Positions 1-5,935 of a DNA stretch of 10,599 nt are shown one piece after another. The translations under genes were made by a program, and so were the position numbers. The notes beneath the pieces are model-generated. The model saw nothing but the letters and a program-made list of their open reading frames with translations. It did not search any database and had not been told where the DNA came from. Source of the stretch: Planctomycetaceae bacterium (GTDB lineage: Bacteria; Planctomycetota; Planctomycetia; Pirellulales; Thermoguttaceae); contig JAIRTV010000321.1 in assembly GCA_031254675.1 (NCBI GenBank), positions 1-10,599 on the forward strand, in the 5' to 3' direction. Position 1 is the first letter of the stretch; each line of letters begins with the position of its first letter.

Positions 1-334
1 AAACTCCCGGAATAAACGCCCATTCCATTGATTCCGTCAAATCAACTGTTTCCGCATTCAGCCCCGGTGCCACGCCAAATTTTGCTCCCGCATGAATCGC
101 GTCGCGAATATTCGTAGGAGTTAATACTGTTCCGGCACCAACACAAAGCTCTGGACGTTTTTCTACAAGCGTGCGAATCACTTCTGCAGCGGCTGGAGTC
201 CGAAATGTAATTTCCGCCAACGGTAAACCGCCTTCAAGCAACGCATCCGCCAACGGTAACGCCGCCAAAACATCGTCAATCGCAATCACCGGAATAACCC
301 GATATTGTTTAATCGTCTTAAAAATATTGTGCAT
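1..334 (-). CDS. eda: KDPG/KHG aldolase, N-terminal part (cut by window edge)
   Basis: This gene encodes the first 111 residues of a bifunctional 4-hydroxy-2-oxoglutarate / 2-dehydro-3-deoxy-6-phosphogluconate aldolase. That cytosolic class I aldolase cleaves KDPG to pyruvate and glyceraldehyde-3-phosphate in the Entner-Doudoroff and hexuronate pathways. The translation opens MHNIFKTIKQYRVIPVIAID and continues with the family's barrel strands: LPLAEITFRTPAA (residues 38-50, with the conserved Glu41 and Arg45), VGAGTV (65-70) and FGVAPGLN (86-93). It runs off the window at FIPGV, so the Schiff-base lysine, which lies further on in the family, cannot be checked. The ATG at 334 starts the protein where family members start. 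No clear Shine-Dalgarno sequence precedes it. The GNAT gene upstream is on the same strand but 169 bp away, so co-transcription is uncertain. Confidence 0.92.
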   Translation of the reverse strand, partial: MHNIFKTIKQYRVIPVIAIDDVLAALPLADALLEGGLPLAEITFRTPAAAEVIRTLVEKRPELCVGAGTVLTPTNIRDAIHAGAKFGVAPGLNAETVDLTESMEWAFIPGV

Positions 335-503
335 AATGGTGTAAAAAATTATAAAAAGGGAGTTGTAGTTTAGGATTTGTAACGTGTCGTTTAGATTTTA
401 TGATTTGTGGTACAATTTGATTTTTTTACGGTAAAGATATTACTAATCTACTCGTACCTTACCTTCCAAACCACACAATCCTAAAACCATTAAAAAAACA
501 TTA

Positions 504-1181
504 CTAAAATCGATTTCTGTACGAACCAAATGGTAAAAGCCTGTCTTTTTTCCAAATTCTAATGCGATAATATCCTGAATCTGTTTTTTGGGCGTTTGCT
601 TTTTCGGCACTCCGAATGGATGCGTGGTTTGCGGTTGAAATATCAATGAAAACCCGTTTTTTTTCGATTGCCTTACAACGTCGGCAAATTTCGCGAATAC
701 ATTTTGGTCCCCAACCTTGCCCACGACTTTCCTGTCTTGTGAAACAAACAGAAATAAACGCTTCATCTTCTTCCAGACGGAAAAACATGCCATACATACG
801 TTTCGCCCGAATCGCACACACCGCATAAGTGTGAATCATTTCTTCTCTTATTCCAAGCAAAAGATATTCGTAAGTATTTTGTACAAAACTTTTCATAAAC
901 ATCTCCTGCCTTGAATCAATATCATAACCACCCAAATAAATCATTCGGTCAATGTCCGATTCTGTTGCGATTTTCCATGTAATATTGTTATTATTATCTG
1001 TGTTGTCCGTAAGAATGTTCGGGTTATCATTGTTATTGCTAGATGAATAATTGTACGCATGATCGTCGTCGAGATGAAATTCAAAAATCAAAAGTAAATC
1101 AATCCAAAAAATCTCTCGGACAATTCCCCAAAACTTTTGAAATCGACTTCGCTCTGCCCATCGGTTCAACCATGTAATCAT
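504..1181 (-). CDS. GNAT-family N-acetyltransferase with Asn-rich linker
   Basis: This 225-residue protein is probably an acetyl-CoA-dependent N-acyltransferase of the GNAT fold; its substrate is unknown. Residues 135-160 give the beta-4 strand and the acetyl-CoA pyrophosphate loop, with RGQGWG (153-158) matching the Q/R-x-x-G-x-G/A motif before helix 3 (PKCIREIC). ANHASIRSAEKAN (184-196) is the typical motif B segment. Residues 1-38 form an aromatic, amphipathic stretch (REIFWIDLLLIFEFHL) like the N-terminal lead-in of some GNAT proteins, which supports the ATG at 1181. Between this and the catalytic domain, residues 46-67 are low-complexity Ser/Asn/Asp/Thr. No good Shine-Dalgarno sequence is visible. 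The gene is divergent from the TIM-barrel gene at 1634. GNAT assignment is fairly secure from the motifs; the reaction is not. Confidence 0.72.
   Translation of the reverse strand: MITWLNRWAERSRFQKFWGIVREIFWIDLLLIFEFHLDDDHAYNYSSSNNNDNPNILTDNTDNNNNITWKIATESDIDRMIYLGGYDIDSRQEMFMKSFVQNTYEYLLLGIREEMIHTYAVCAIRAKRMYGMFFRLEEDEAFISVCFTRQESRGQGWGPKCIREICRRCKAIEKKRVFIDISTANHASIRSAEKANAQKTDSGYYRIRIWKKDRLLPFGSYRNRF
981..1046 (-). repeat. Low-complexity AAT/AAC-rich stretch encoding an Asn-rich linker
   Basis: Codons 46-67 of the GNAT gene are mostly AAT, AAC, GAT and AGT, giving runs SSSNNNDN and DNTDNNNN. The stretch separates the N-terminal lead-in from the catalytic domain and is probably a disordered, slippage-prone linker. 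No other protein in the window has such a run. Confidence 0.7.
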
Positions 1182-1267
1182 TTCAGTTAATAGTTAATTG
1201 CCATTTTGGCATGAAAAAAAATTGGTGATTAAATTCGGTGGAATGTTCGTTTTTCACGGTGAGATAC

Positions 1268-1396
1268 ATGGTTGTTGAGTACAAGACCGCTTTTCAATTC
1301 CAACCGCCAACTTGCAACCAGCCGATCTATGAACTTTGCATTGTGGGATATTCTCTAGGCATACGAGACGATTGTCCGTTCCCGTGGCACTTTTAA
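1268..1396 (+). CDS. Doubtful small ORF, 42 residues
   Basis: An ATG at 1268 opens 42 codons ending in TAA at 1394-1396. It is preceded by GGTGAG at 1259-1264, a tolerable Shine-Dalgarno sequence though close to the ATG. The product begins MVVEYKTAFQFQ and ends DDCPFPWHF. It has three cysteines and no membrane segment or signal peptide. I do not recognise it. It uses CTA and ATA codons that the neighbouring genes use little, and an ORF this long can arise by chance in 450 bp. It could be a genuine small protein, a leader ORF, or nothing. Confidence 0.2.
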   Translation: MVVEYKTAFQFQPPTCNQPIYELCIVGYSLGIRDDCPFPWHF

Positions 1397-1620
1397 TAAG
1401 GGATAGTATATCCATTTTTTACAACTTTACTACGTAAAGCGACAAAATTGCGAACTTTTTTCGAATCTGGTTTCAATCGCCGACAATAAAATAAAAAACC
1501 GGCGAGTATTGAATCGGAACGAAGAATTGCTAAAATAATTTTTTGATTTATCCCGATTATTTATTCTTGCTTTCGGTGAGCAGTTGGGGATATATGCCAA
1601 ATTGTAAAGTAATTAGTTTC

Positions 1621-1626
1621 GGAGAA
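1621..1626 (+). promoter_or_regulatory. Ribosome binding site of the TIM-barrel gene
   Basis: GGAGAA lies seven bases before the ATG at 1634. It is the clearest Shine-Dalgarno sequence in the window and fixes the start of that gene. Confidence 0.7.
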
Positions 1627-1633
1627 CCAAACG

Positions 1634-2686
1634 ATGGCAAAACGTAAAACGAACATTTTCCCAAAACTTCACAATGCGACATGGCCAGGTGTTGTTGGTA
1701 AGGGTGGTTCGGACGCTGATCCGATTATTGATCTGGACACGATGCTCCGTTTAACAACATCTGCCGAAGTGGATGGTATTAAATTTGACGGGTTTGACTT
1801 ATTCCTGAGCGATCCTCATTTTGATATTGATTCGTCGGACGATGAAATCAAAAAATTGGTGGAAAAAACGCAATCGCTTCAGTTGGAGATTGGAACGGTT
1901 GTTGCGCCGGTGTGGGGTGGTACTGGTGGTGGTTCCGCGATGGGCAATGAAACAGAGCGTAAAAAGTTTTTGACTCAAGTGAAAAAAGCATGCCGGATTG
2001 CGTCGGAACTTCGCAAACTTGGGGTTCGTCCGAATGGTTGTATTCGAATTGACACATCGGCAAGCGTGGAAGACTGGGCGAAAGACCCGGAAGGAAATCA
2101 AAAACTAATTGCCGACACATTTACAGAAGCCTGTAAAATTGCGGTTGATTATGATGAAGTGTTGGCGTGTGAAGGCGAAATTTGTTGGGGAGGAATTCAC
2201 AGTTGGCGGCGAATGCTTCAAATTCTTGAAATAGTTGATCGTCCGCAGACGCTTGGTTTCCAAGCGGACATGTCCCACACACTTCTTTATCTACTTGGTT
2301 ACAATGCCCCTGAAGACCGACTTTTACCGGAAAATTTTGACTGGAAAGATAAAACGGTTTTTGATGCAGCTTACCGTAAGATGACGAATGCATTACGGCA
2401 TTGGACGGTGGATTTGCATATTGCACAAAATGATGGAACTGTTTTTGGTAGCGGTGATCACGACAAAACCGGTCGGCATTGTTTGGCGAAAGACCCCAAT
2501 GGAAAACTGGACATTACATATTATGCAGGTTTTTGGCTAAAAGACGAAGACGGTTTGACCAAACGGTTTAATCATATTTGTTGGGATGGTTGCATGTTCC
2601 CGAATACGGTGATGATGAACCCGCAAACATGGAATGACATTCTTGCCGCAATGTTAAATGTCCGAAACGAATACGGTTGGAAATAA
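1634..2686 (+). CDS. Xylose-isomerase-like TIM-barrel protein (sugar phosphate isomerase/epimerase family)
   Basis: This 350-residue cytosolic protein belongs to the xylose isomerase-like TIM-barrel superfamily (AP endonuclease 2 type fold), which uses divalent metals to isomerise or epimerise sugars. Candidate metal and catalytic residues sit at the ends of successive strands: Glu180/Glu182 in LACEGEICW, Asp212 and His215 in GFQADMSHTLLY, His262 in DLHIAQNDG, the GSGDHDKTGRH segment (273-282), and His314/Asp318 in NHICWDGCM. The last is where classical members carry the final acidic ligand. GIKFDGFDLFLSDPHFD (48-64) fits an early strand-loop. There is no signal peptide. It is not a true XylA, which is longer and has a different active-site signature. 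The substrate cannot be read from the sequence. It stands alone, with a strong RBS and a palindromic repeat 47 bp after the stop. Confidence 0.8.
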   Translation: MAKRKTNIFPKLHNATWPGVVGKGGSDADPIIDLDTMLRLTTSAEVDGIKFDGFDLFLSDPHFDIDSSDDEIKKLVEKTQSLQLEIGTVVAPVWGGTGGGSAMGNETERKKFLTQVKKACRIASELRKLGVRPNGCIRIDTSASVEDWAKDPEGNQKLIADTFTEACKIAVDYDEVLACEGEICWGGIHSWRRMLQILEIVDRPQTLGFQADMSHTLLYLLGYNAPEDRLLPENFDWKDKTVFDAAYRKMTNALRHWTVDLHIAQNDGTVFGSGDHDKTGRHCLAKDPNGKLDITYYAGFWLKDEDGLTKRFNHICWDGCMFPNTVMMNPQTWNDILAAMLNVRNEYGWK

Positions 2687-2732
2687 ATTGTTATTGAATG
2701 CGTGCCGCACGGGAGGACGCAAGACTCACTCC

Positions 2733-2773
2733 ATCAGGTAGGCAACCTTTCGCCGAAAAGTTGCCTACCTGAT
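2733..2773. repeat. Palindromic repeat, copy 1 (full-length)
   Basis: The arms ATCAGGTAGGCAAC (2733-2746) and GTTGCCTACCTGAT (2760-2773) are perfectly complementary over 14 bp. Inside them a C/A mismatch is followed by four more pairs (TTTC/GAAA) and a GCC loop. The core recurs at 5692-5723 and 5824-5852. No run of T follows either arm, so it is not a standard intrinsic terminator. It lies between the TIM-barrel gene and comM. Confidence 0.85.
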
Positions 2774-2808
2774 AGGAAACATCGCCAACCTCATGATTTT
2801 TCGGCATC
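2767..2808. repeat. Degenerate ~21-bp tandem units, copy 1
   Basis: Starting in the right arm of the palindrome, ACCTGATAGGAAACATCGCC (2767-2786) is followed 21 bp later by a weaker second unit beginning ACCTCATGATTT (2788). Related units occur at 5626-5688 and 5849-5908, sharing ACCT, a purine-rich AAAC/GAAC centre and ATYGCC. Confidence 0.5.
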
Positions 2809-2830
2809 AACGACGATCCCCAAAAATATG

Positions 2831-2859
2831 AAAAATAATATCCTACGAAAATTCTACTG
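2831..2859. repeat. A/T-rich 29-nt block shared with 5936-5964
   Basis: AAAAATAATA followed by a segment containing TACGAAAATTC and ending ACTG is repeated 3.1 kb away with 26 of 29 identical bases. Here it lies 87 bp before the comM ATG. Position and conservation suggest either part of a dispersed repeat or a regulatory site. Confidence 0.6.
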
Positions 2860-2908
2860 TGAAATAGGACGGTCAATTTTGATTCATCGTATTTTTGGAA
2901 GTGTCCTG

Positions 2909-2937
2909 TTGAATATTTATGTTGCTTTATGTAGAAT
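2909..2937 (+). promoter_or_regulatory. Candidate sigma-70 promoter for comM
   Basis: TTGAAT (2909-2914) and TAGAAT (2932-2937) are separated by exactly 17 bp, close to the TTGACA/TATAAT consensus. Initiation six or seven bases after the -10 box would fall at about 2943-2945, two to four bases before the ATG at 2947. No Shine-Dalgarno sequence is present, which agrees with a nearly leaderless transcript. This is a pattern match only. Confidence 0.4.
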
Positions 2938-2946
2938 GGTTTCACT

Positions 2947-4482
2947 ATGCTTGTCAAAATCAAAACATTTTCGTTGCTTGGAATTGATGCGGTGCCGGTC
3001 GATGTTGAAGTTGATTGTGCCGACATGGGAGTTTCAAAAACAATTCTGGTGGGGCTACCTGAAACTGTTGTCAAGGAAAGTACATTCCGAATCGAGCGAG
3101 CTCTTGAAAATTCTGGTTTCTTCAATCCGATTCATCGTACTGTTATTAACCTTGCTCCGGCGGATTTACCGAAACAGGCTGCATCGTTTGATCTTCCGAT
3201 TTCGCTTGGGCTTTTGGCGGGAAGTGGACAAATTCAGCCGAATGTGTTGAATCGGTTTGCGGTTGTTGGTGAATTGGCGTTGGACGGTACGATGCGACCT
3301 ATCAAGGGAGCATTATCAATTGCGTTGGCGGCTCATGAACTTGGTATTCCACATTTAATTGTTCCGTCAGAAAACGCATCGGAAGCCGCAGTTGTTGAGG
3401 GATTGGATATTTTTCCGATTTCCTGTCTGGCTGAAGCGGTTGGATTTTTGAACGGTGAAATTGAAATCGAACCGGTGGCATCAGTCGATTTAAGCATTTT
3501 TGAACAATTAAGTGAGTACGAATACGATTTTTCTGAGGTTCGTGGGCAGGAATCGGCAAAACGAGCAATGACGGTTGCGGCATCAGGCGGACATAACATG
3601 TTGATGATTGGTCCCCCCGGAACCGGTAAAACAATGCTTGCCAAACGGTTTGGAACAGTGTTACCAAAACTTTCGTTGTCCGAATCACTCGAAACAACGC
3701 GAGTGTTTAGTGTTCTTGGTTATCTCAAAGGCGATGTTCCACTTATTGCAACAAGACCGTTTCGCGAACCGCATCACACCATTAGCGAAGCGGGACTTGT
3801 TGGTGGCGGTTCACCGCCCAACCCCGGTGAAATCAGTTTGGCACACAATGGTGTGTTGTTTCTTGACGAGTTACCGGAATTTAACCGTCGAACTCTTGAA
3901 GTGCTACGGCAACCGCTTGAAGATGGGGCAGTTACGATTGCTCGTGTTGCGCAAACGAGTACGTTTCCGGCAAATTTCATTTTGATTGCGGCGTTGAATC
4001 CGTGTCCATGCGGTTATCGAAACGACCCGCGTCGACATTGCCGTTGTTCGTCTTTTCAGATTGAACGATATATCAATCGGATCAGCGGTCCTTTGTTAGA
4101 TCGAATTGATATTCACATTGAAGTTCCGCCGGTTGATTACACCGAACTTTCCACCGCTACACCCGGAACTTCCAGCGCAGAAATTCGAACCCAAGTTCTT
4201 ACCGCACGAAAAATCCAGATGGAACGATTCATAAAATCAAAAATTCGTTACAACGCAGATATGTCGCACCGACAAATTGTGAATTATTGTAAACTCAATG
4301 AACAAGGACATTCAATTCTCAAAACGGCAATGGAAGATTTTGGGTTATCGGCACGCGCTCACGACAAAATTTTACGAATTGCCCGAACAATTGCTGATTT
4401 AGAACATTCAGCAAACATCGAACCAATACACCTCTATGAAGCAATCAATTACCGAACTCTAGATCGAAAACTTTGGAAATAA
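2947..4482 (+). CDS. comM: ComM/YifB-family AAA+ ATPase (Mg-chelatase subunit ChlI-like)
   Basis: This 511-residue protein is full length for the YifB/ComM family. In naturally competent bacteria ComM is a hexameric helicase that promotes branch migration while incoming DNA is recombined into the chromosome. The N-terminal domain (about 1-190) has the Lon-protease-like fold typical of the family (VGLPETVVKES, INLAPADLPK, FDLPISLGLL, VVGELALDG). The AAA+ core follows, with Walker A GPPGTGKT (222-229), REPHHTISEAGLVGGG, Walker B VLFLDE (303-308) and sensor region NPCPCG (351-356) followed by a CRC cysteine cluster. The Mg-chelatase C-terminal domain contains GPLLDRIDIHIEVP and LSARAHDKILRIARTIADLE. 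Nothing essential is missing. The ATG at 2947 matches the family start. The gene lies alone, downstream of a repeat cassette, and converges with the 4666-5409 gene. Confidence 0.93.
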   Translation: MLVKIKTFSLLGIDAVPVDVEVDCADMGVSKTILVGLPETVVKESTFRIERALENSGFFNPIHRTVINLAPADLPKQAASFDLPISLGLLAGSGQIQPNVLNRFAVVGELALDGTMRPIKGALSIALAAHELGIPHLIVPSENASEAAVVEGLDIFPISCLAEAVGFLNGEIEIEPVASVDLSIFEQLSEYEYDFSEVRGQESAKRAMTVAASGGHNMLMIGPPGTGKTMLAKRFGTVLPKLSLSESLETTRVFSVLGYLKGDVPLIATRPFREPHHTISEAGLVGGGSPPNPGEISLAHNGVLFLDELPEFNRRTLEVLRQPLEDGAVTIARVAQTSTFPANFILIAALNPCPCGYRNDPRRHCRCSSFQIERYINRISGPLLDRIDIHIEVPPVDYTELSTATPGTSSAEIRTQVLTARKIQMERFIKSKIRYNADMSHRQIVNYCKLNEQGHSILKTAMEDFGLSARAHDKILRIARTIADLEHSANIEPIHLYEAINYRTLDRKLWK

Positions 4483-4665
4483 TCAGAAAAAAATCGGTTT
4501 CATTTAGCAAAAGAAGTTTTCCAACATCCTGATTCGCCGTACCAAACAATTGCCGTGGATGTTACCGAATATCCTAAAAAAACACACATTCGGACAACTC
4601 TCATCTGCGCTATTACAAACCATGAATTGACAAAACAAAAAGGTTCGAGAAAAGGTCTATTGTAA
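4483..4665 (+). pseudogene. Possible transposase remnant fused in frame after the comM stop
   Basis: The comM frame stays open for 60 codons after its TAA, to a TAA at 4663-4665, with no ATG near the beginning. It contains SPYQTIAVDVTEYPKKTHI and then RTTLICAITNHE. The VDVTE-x-P motif followed by a KK-x-H segment resembles the catalytic region of some IS5-type transposases, with an internal deletion. There is no full domain, terminal repeat or start, so if real it is a decayed fragment. An equally serious alternative is chance open frame between two convergent genes. Confidence 0.3.
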
Positions 4666-5409
4666 TTACGCTGCTCGTTGGGTTTCTTCAATAGCAAGAC
4701 GGATTCTGGTGAACGGTTCTGCTAAATCAATGATTCGTGAGAGATATTTGATGTTGTCCATCATTAGTTGGTGTTCTGTTTCATTGGCTGCCGGAATTGC
4801 AAGAAACCGGTTGCCGATTTCGACTTCCTGCCAACGTTCAACATCCAAACCGGAAACTTTAGGAATTTGTCGTTGTTCTTTTTTGTTGTTAGTATTTAAT
4901 TGAAGATGAGCATTTTCAATACCAAACAATTTCAAAGACGCGTTCAATTCTTCGGAAATTTCAAGATTTGTTTGGGGCTTGGGTTCAGAAAATTCCTGAA
5001 AAAGGGGTAAAAAATCGTTTGTTGATTTTTCCGTATGATTTTCTGTTGTTGGTGCAACTTGTTTTGTTTCCGGTTCAAAAACATAGAAAACCGGTGTGTC
5101 AATATGTTCCTGAACAGCCAGAACCGCTGCGGTATTCGTCAAAATATAAGCGACAGGAACTTTGGCACGAACAAGAAGTGTTTGCGCAATTTGCTCACCA
5201 TAAAGAAATGGTTTCAACGTATTTCCGTAAAGAATTTCCTGAGTGCGATTGGGTTTTAGCGGCGTGGTGCAATGAAATTCGAGTGGTCGTCCCGATTGGT
5301 TCAAAATGAGATAACCGCCGATCAATCCTGTTCGCGGTTGATCGATTACGGTCAAAAAACCTAACTTTTCTAATGTCGGGGAGGTATTCGGCATAGCAAT
5401 AGAACACAT
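4666..5409 (-). CDS. Uncharacterised protein, planctomycete-type family
   Basis: This 247-residue soluble protein has no signal peptide or membrane segment. Two well-ordered parts flank a variable middle. Residues 15-110 hold LTVIDQPRTGLIGGYLILN, GRPLEFHCTTPLKPNRTQEI and LYGEQIAQTLL, an alternating strand-helix pattern. Residues 190-245 hold ERWQEVEIGNRFLAIPAA and IDLAEPFTRIRLAIEETQ. Residues 115-185 are hydrophilic and probably disordered. I recall similar proteins annotated as hypothetical in planctomycetes, which is memory rather than a search. Function is unknown. The invariant-looking HCT and LYGEQI segments would be the place to look for an active or binding site. AGAAGG at 5422-5427 is 12 bases before the ATG at 5409, slightly far; the internal ATG at residue 6 is an alternative start. 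The gene converges on comM. Confidence 0.8.
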   Translation of the reverse strand: MCSIAMPNTSPTLEKLGFLTVIDQPRTGLIGGYLILNQSGRPLEFHCTTPLKPNRTQEILYGNTLKPFLYGEQIAQTLLVRAKVPVAYILTNTAAVLAVQEHIDTPVFYVFEPETKQVAPTTENHTEKSTNDFLPLFQEFSEPKPQTNLEISEELNASLKLFGIENAHLQLNTNNKKEQRQIPKVSGLDVERWQEVEIGNRFLAIPAANETEHQLMMDNIKYLSRIIDLAEPFTRIRLAIEETQRAA

Positions 5410-5598
5410 AAATGATGTTTACCTTCTTATCGGAAAACAACGAGGTAAAAAATAGTAAATCGTATTGCCCAAAGAAAAATCTCTTTCGTGTTGATGGAAA
5501 ATCGTAAATTCTTTAACTTTTTTTGGAGGGGGCTCGACTTTTTTTCAAAAAATGTTTTACTTAGATACTTTGAACGGTAGAAAATCAGATCGCCAAAC

Positions 5599-5621
5599 GG
5601 ATGACAACATAATTGCCATCC
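5599..5621. repeat. Stem-loop at left end of the hairpin array
   Basis: GGATGACAA (5599-5607) pairs with TTGCCATCC (5613-5621), with one mismatch. Its right arm is the beginning of the 20-bp sequence that recurs at 5783-5802. Confidence 0.5.
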
Positions 5622-5630
5622 AAACACTGA
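5611..5630. repeat. 20-bp direct repeat, first copy
   Basis: AATTGCCATCCAAACACTGA here matches 5783-5802 at 19 of 20 positions (A to G at position 12). The copies are 172 bp apart in the same orientation, and an inverted, imperfect third copy lies at 5746-5764. Confidence 0.75.
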
Positions 5631-5688
5631 GCCGATGCAACCGCCCACCTTGTTGGAAACATTGCCCACTAGCCGATAGGTAATCTTT
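5626..5688. repeat. Degenerate 21-bp tandem units, copy 2
   Basis: Units start at 5626 (ACTGAGCCGATGCAACCGCC), 5647 (ACCTTGTTGGAAACATTGCC) and 5668 (ACTAGCCGATAGGTAATC), a period of 21 bp. The middle unit resembles the first unit after the palindrome near comM, sharing TTGGAAACAT/TAGGAAACAT. Confidence 0.5.
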
Positions 5689-5691
5689 CTG

Positions 5692-5723
5692 ATCAGGTAG
5701 GCAACCTTTCGCTGAAAGGTTGC
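5692..5723. repeat. Palindromic repeat, copy 2 (left arm and core)
   Basis: ATCAGGTAG (5692-5700) leads into a perfect 10-bp stem, GCAACCTTTC (5701-5710) and GAAAGGTTGC (5714-5723), with a GCT loop. The outer right arm present in copy 1 is missing, replaced by another small stem-loop. Confidence 0.85.
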
Positions 5724-5739
5724 ATTGCCGCTAGGCAAT
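5724..5739. repeat. Stem-loop directly abutting palindrome copy 2
   Basis: ATTGCC (5724-5729) pairs perfectly with GGCAAT (5734-5739) around a GCTA loop. It begins at the base after the preceding stem ends. Confidence 0.6.
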
Positions 5740-5745
5740 TTGACC

Positions 5746-5802
5746 CTGTGTTCGGACGGAAATTGGTTTGCTGAACGTAGGCAATTGCCATCCGAACACT
5801 GA
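5746..5802. repeat. Inverted repeat whose right arm is the 20-bp direct repeat, second copy
   Basis: The arms 5746-5764 and 5783-5801 are complementary at 16 of 19 positions, including an uninterrupted GTGTTCGGA/TCCGAACAC stretch, around an 18-bp loop. The right arm (5783-5802) is the second copy of the direct repeat first seen at 5611-5630. Confidence 0.7.
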
Positions 5803-5807
5803 TTCAA

Positions 5808-5823
5808 GTCGGCTATCGCCGAC
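5808..5823. repeat. Stem-loop GTCGGC-TATC-GCCGAC
   Basis: A perfect 6-bp GC-rich stem with a four-base loop, immediately followed by palindrome copy 3. Confidence 0.65.
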
Positions 5824-5852
5824 GCGACCTTTTGGCAAAAGGTTGCCTACCT
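5824..5852. repeat. Palindromic repeat, copy 3 (core and right arm)
   Basis: GCGACCTTTT (5824-5833) pairs with AAAAGGTTGC (5837-5846) around a GGC loop; the only non-Watson-Crick pair is one G-T. The right outer arm CTACCT (5847-5852) is kept and the left outer arm is lost. Compared with copy 2, the inner pair C/G has become T/A on both sides. Confidence 0.8.
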
Positions 5853-5908
5853 GGGTTTAGAATCGCCAATCTGATTTAAGATCACCCACCTGATATTGAA
5901 CATTGCGA
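5849..5908. repeat. Degenerate 19-21 bp tandem units, copy 3
   Basis: Units start at 5849 (ACCTGGGTTTAGAATCGCCA), 5869 (ATCTGATTTAAGATCACCC) and 5888 (ACCTGATATTGAACATTGCG). They follow palindrome copy 3 just as the units at 2767 follow copy 1. Confidence 0.5.
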
Positions 5909-5935
5909 TATTCTACGAAATGTGAGATAATCGGG

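Larger units (their letters stand above)
1182..1633. other. Divergent intergenic region (452 bp)
   Basis: The region lies between the start codons of the minus-strand GNAT gene and the plus-strand TIM-barrel gene, so it should contain promoters for both. The only defensible translation signal is GGAGAA at 1621-1626, seven bases before the ATG at 1634. A weak sigma-70-like pair, TTGCTT at 1567-1572 and TATATG at 1591-1596 with an 18-bp spacer, could serve the TIM-barrel gene, but the match is poor. A 42-codon ORF at 1268-1396 is listed separately. I see no tRNA, hairpin terminator or repeat family member here. Confidence 0.6.

Noticed and set aside
443..826. Minus-strand 127-codon frame overlapping the GNAT gene
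   Set aside because: It is in another frame of the GNAT C-terminal half, where the real frame carries the acetyl-CoA motif.
1634..2686. True D-xylose isomerase (XylA)
   Set aside because: The protein is shorter and lacks the XylA signature order; only the TIM-barrel superfamily can be supported.
2733..2773. Intrinsic terminator of the TIM-barrel gene
   Set aside because: The stem is strong but no T run follows on either strand, and the same palindrome sits upstream of another gene.
2702..3250. Plus-strand 182-codon frame overlapping the comM start
   Set aside because: It runs through the palindrome and the first 300 bp of comM in another frame. Its product has no domain, while comM has a clear family match from 2947.
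5427..5807. Minus-strand 126-codon frame in the repeat region
   Set aside because: It is composed of translated hairpins and A/T-rich sequence, with no domain and no plausible composition.
5626..5908. CRISPR array
   Set aside because: The repeated units are degenerate, 19-21 bp and directly adjacent with no unique spacers, and there are no cas genes.
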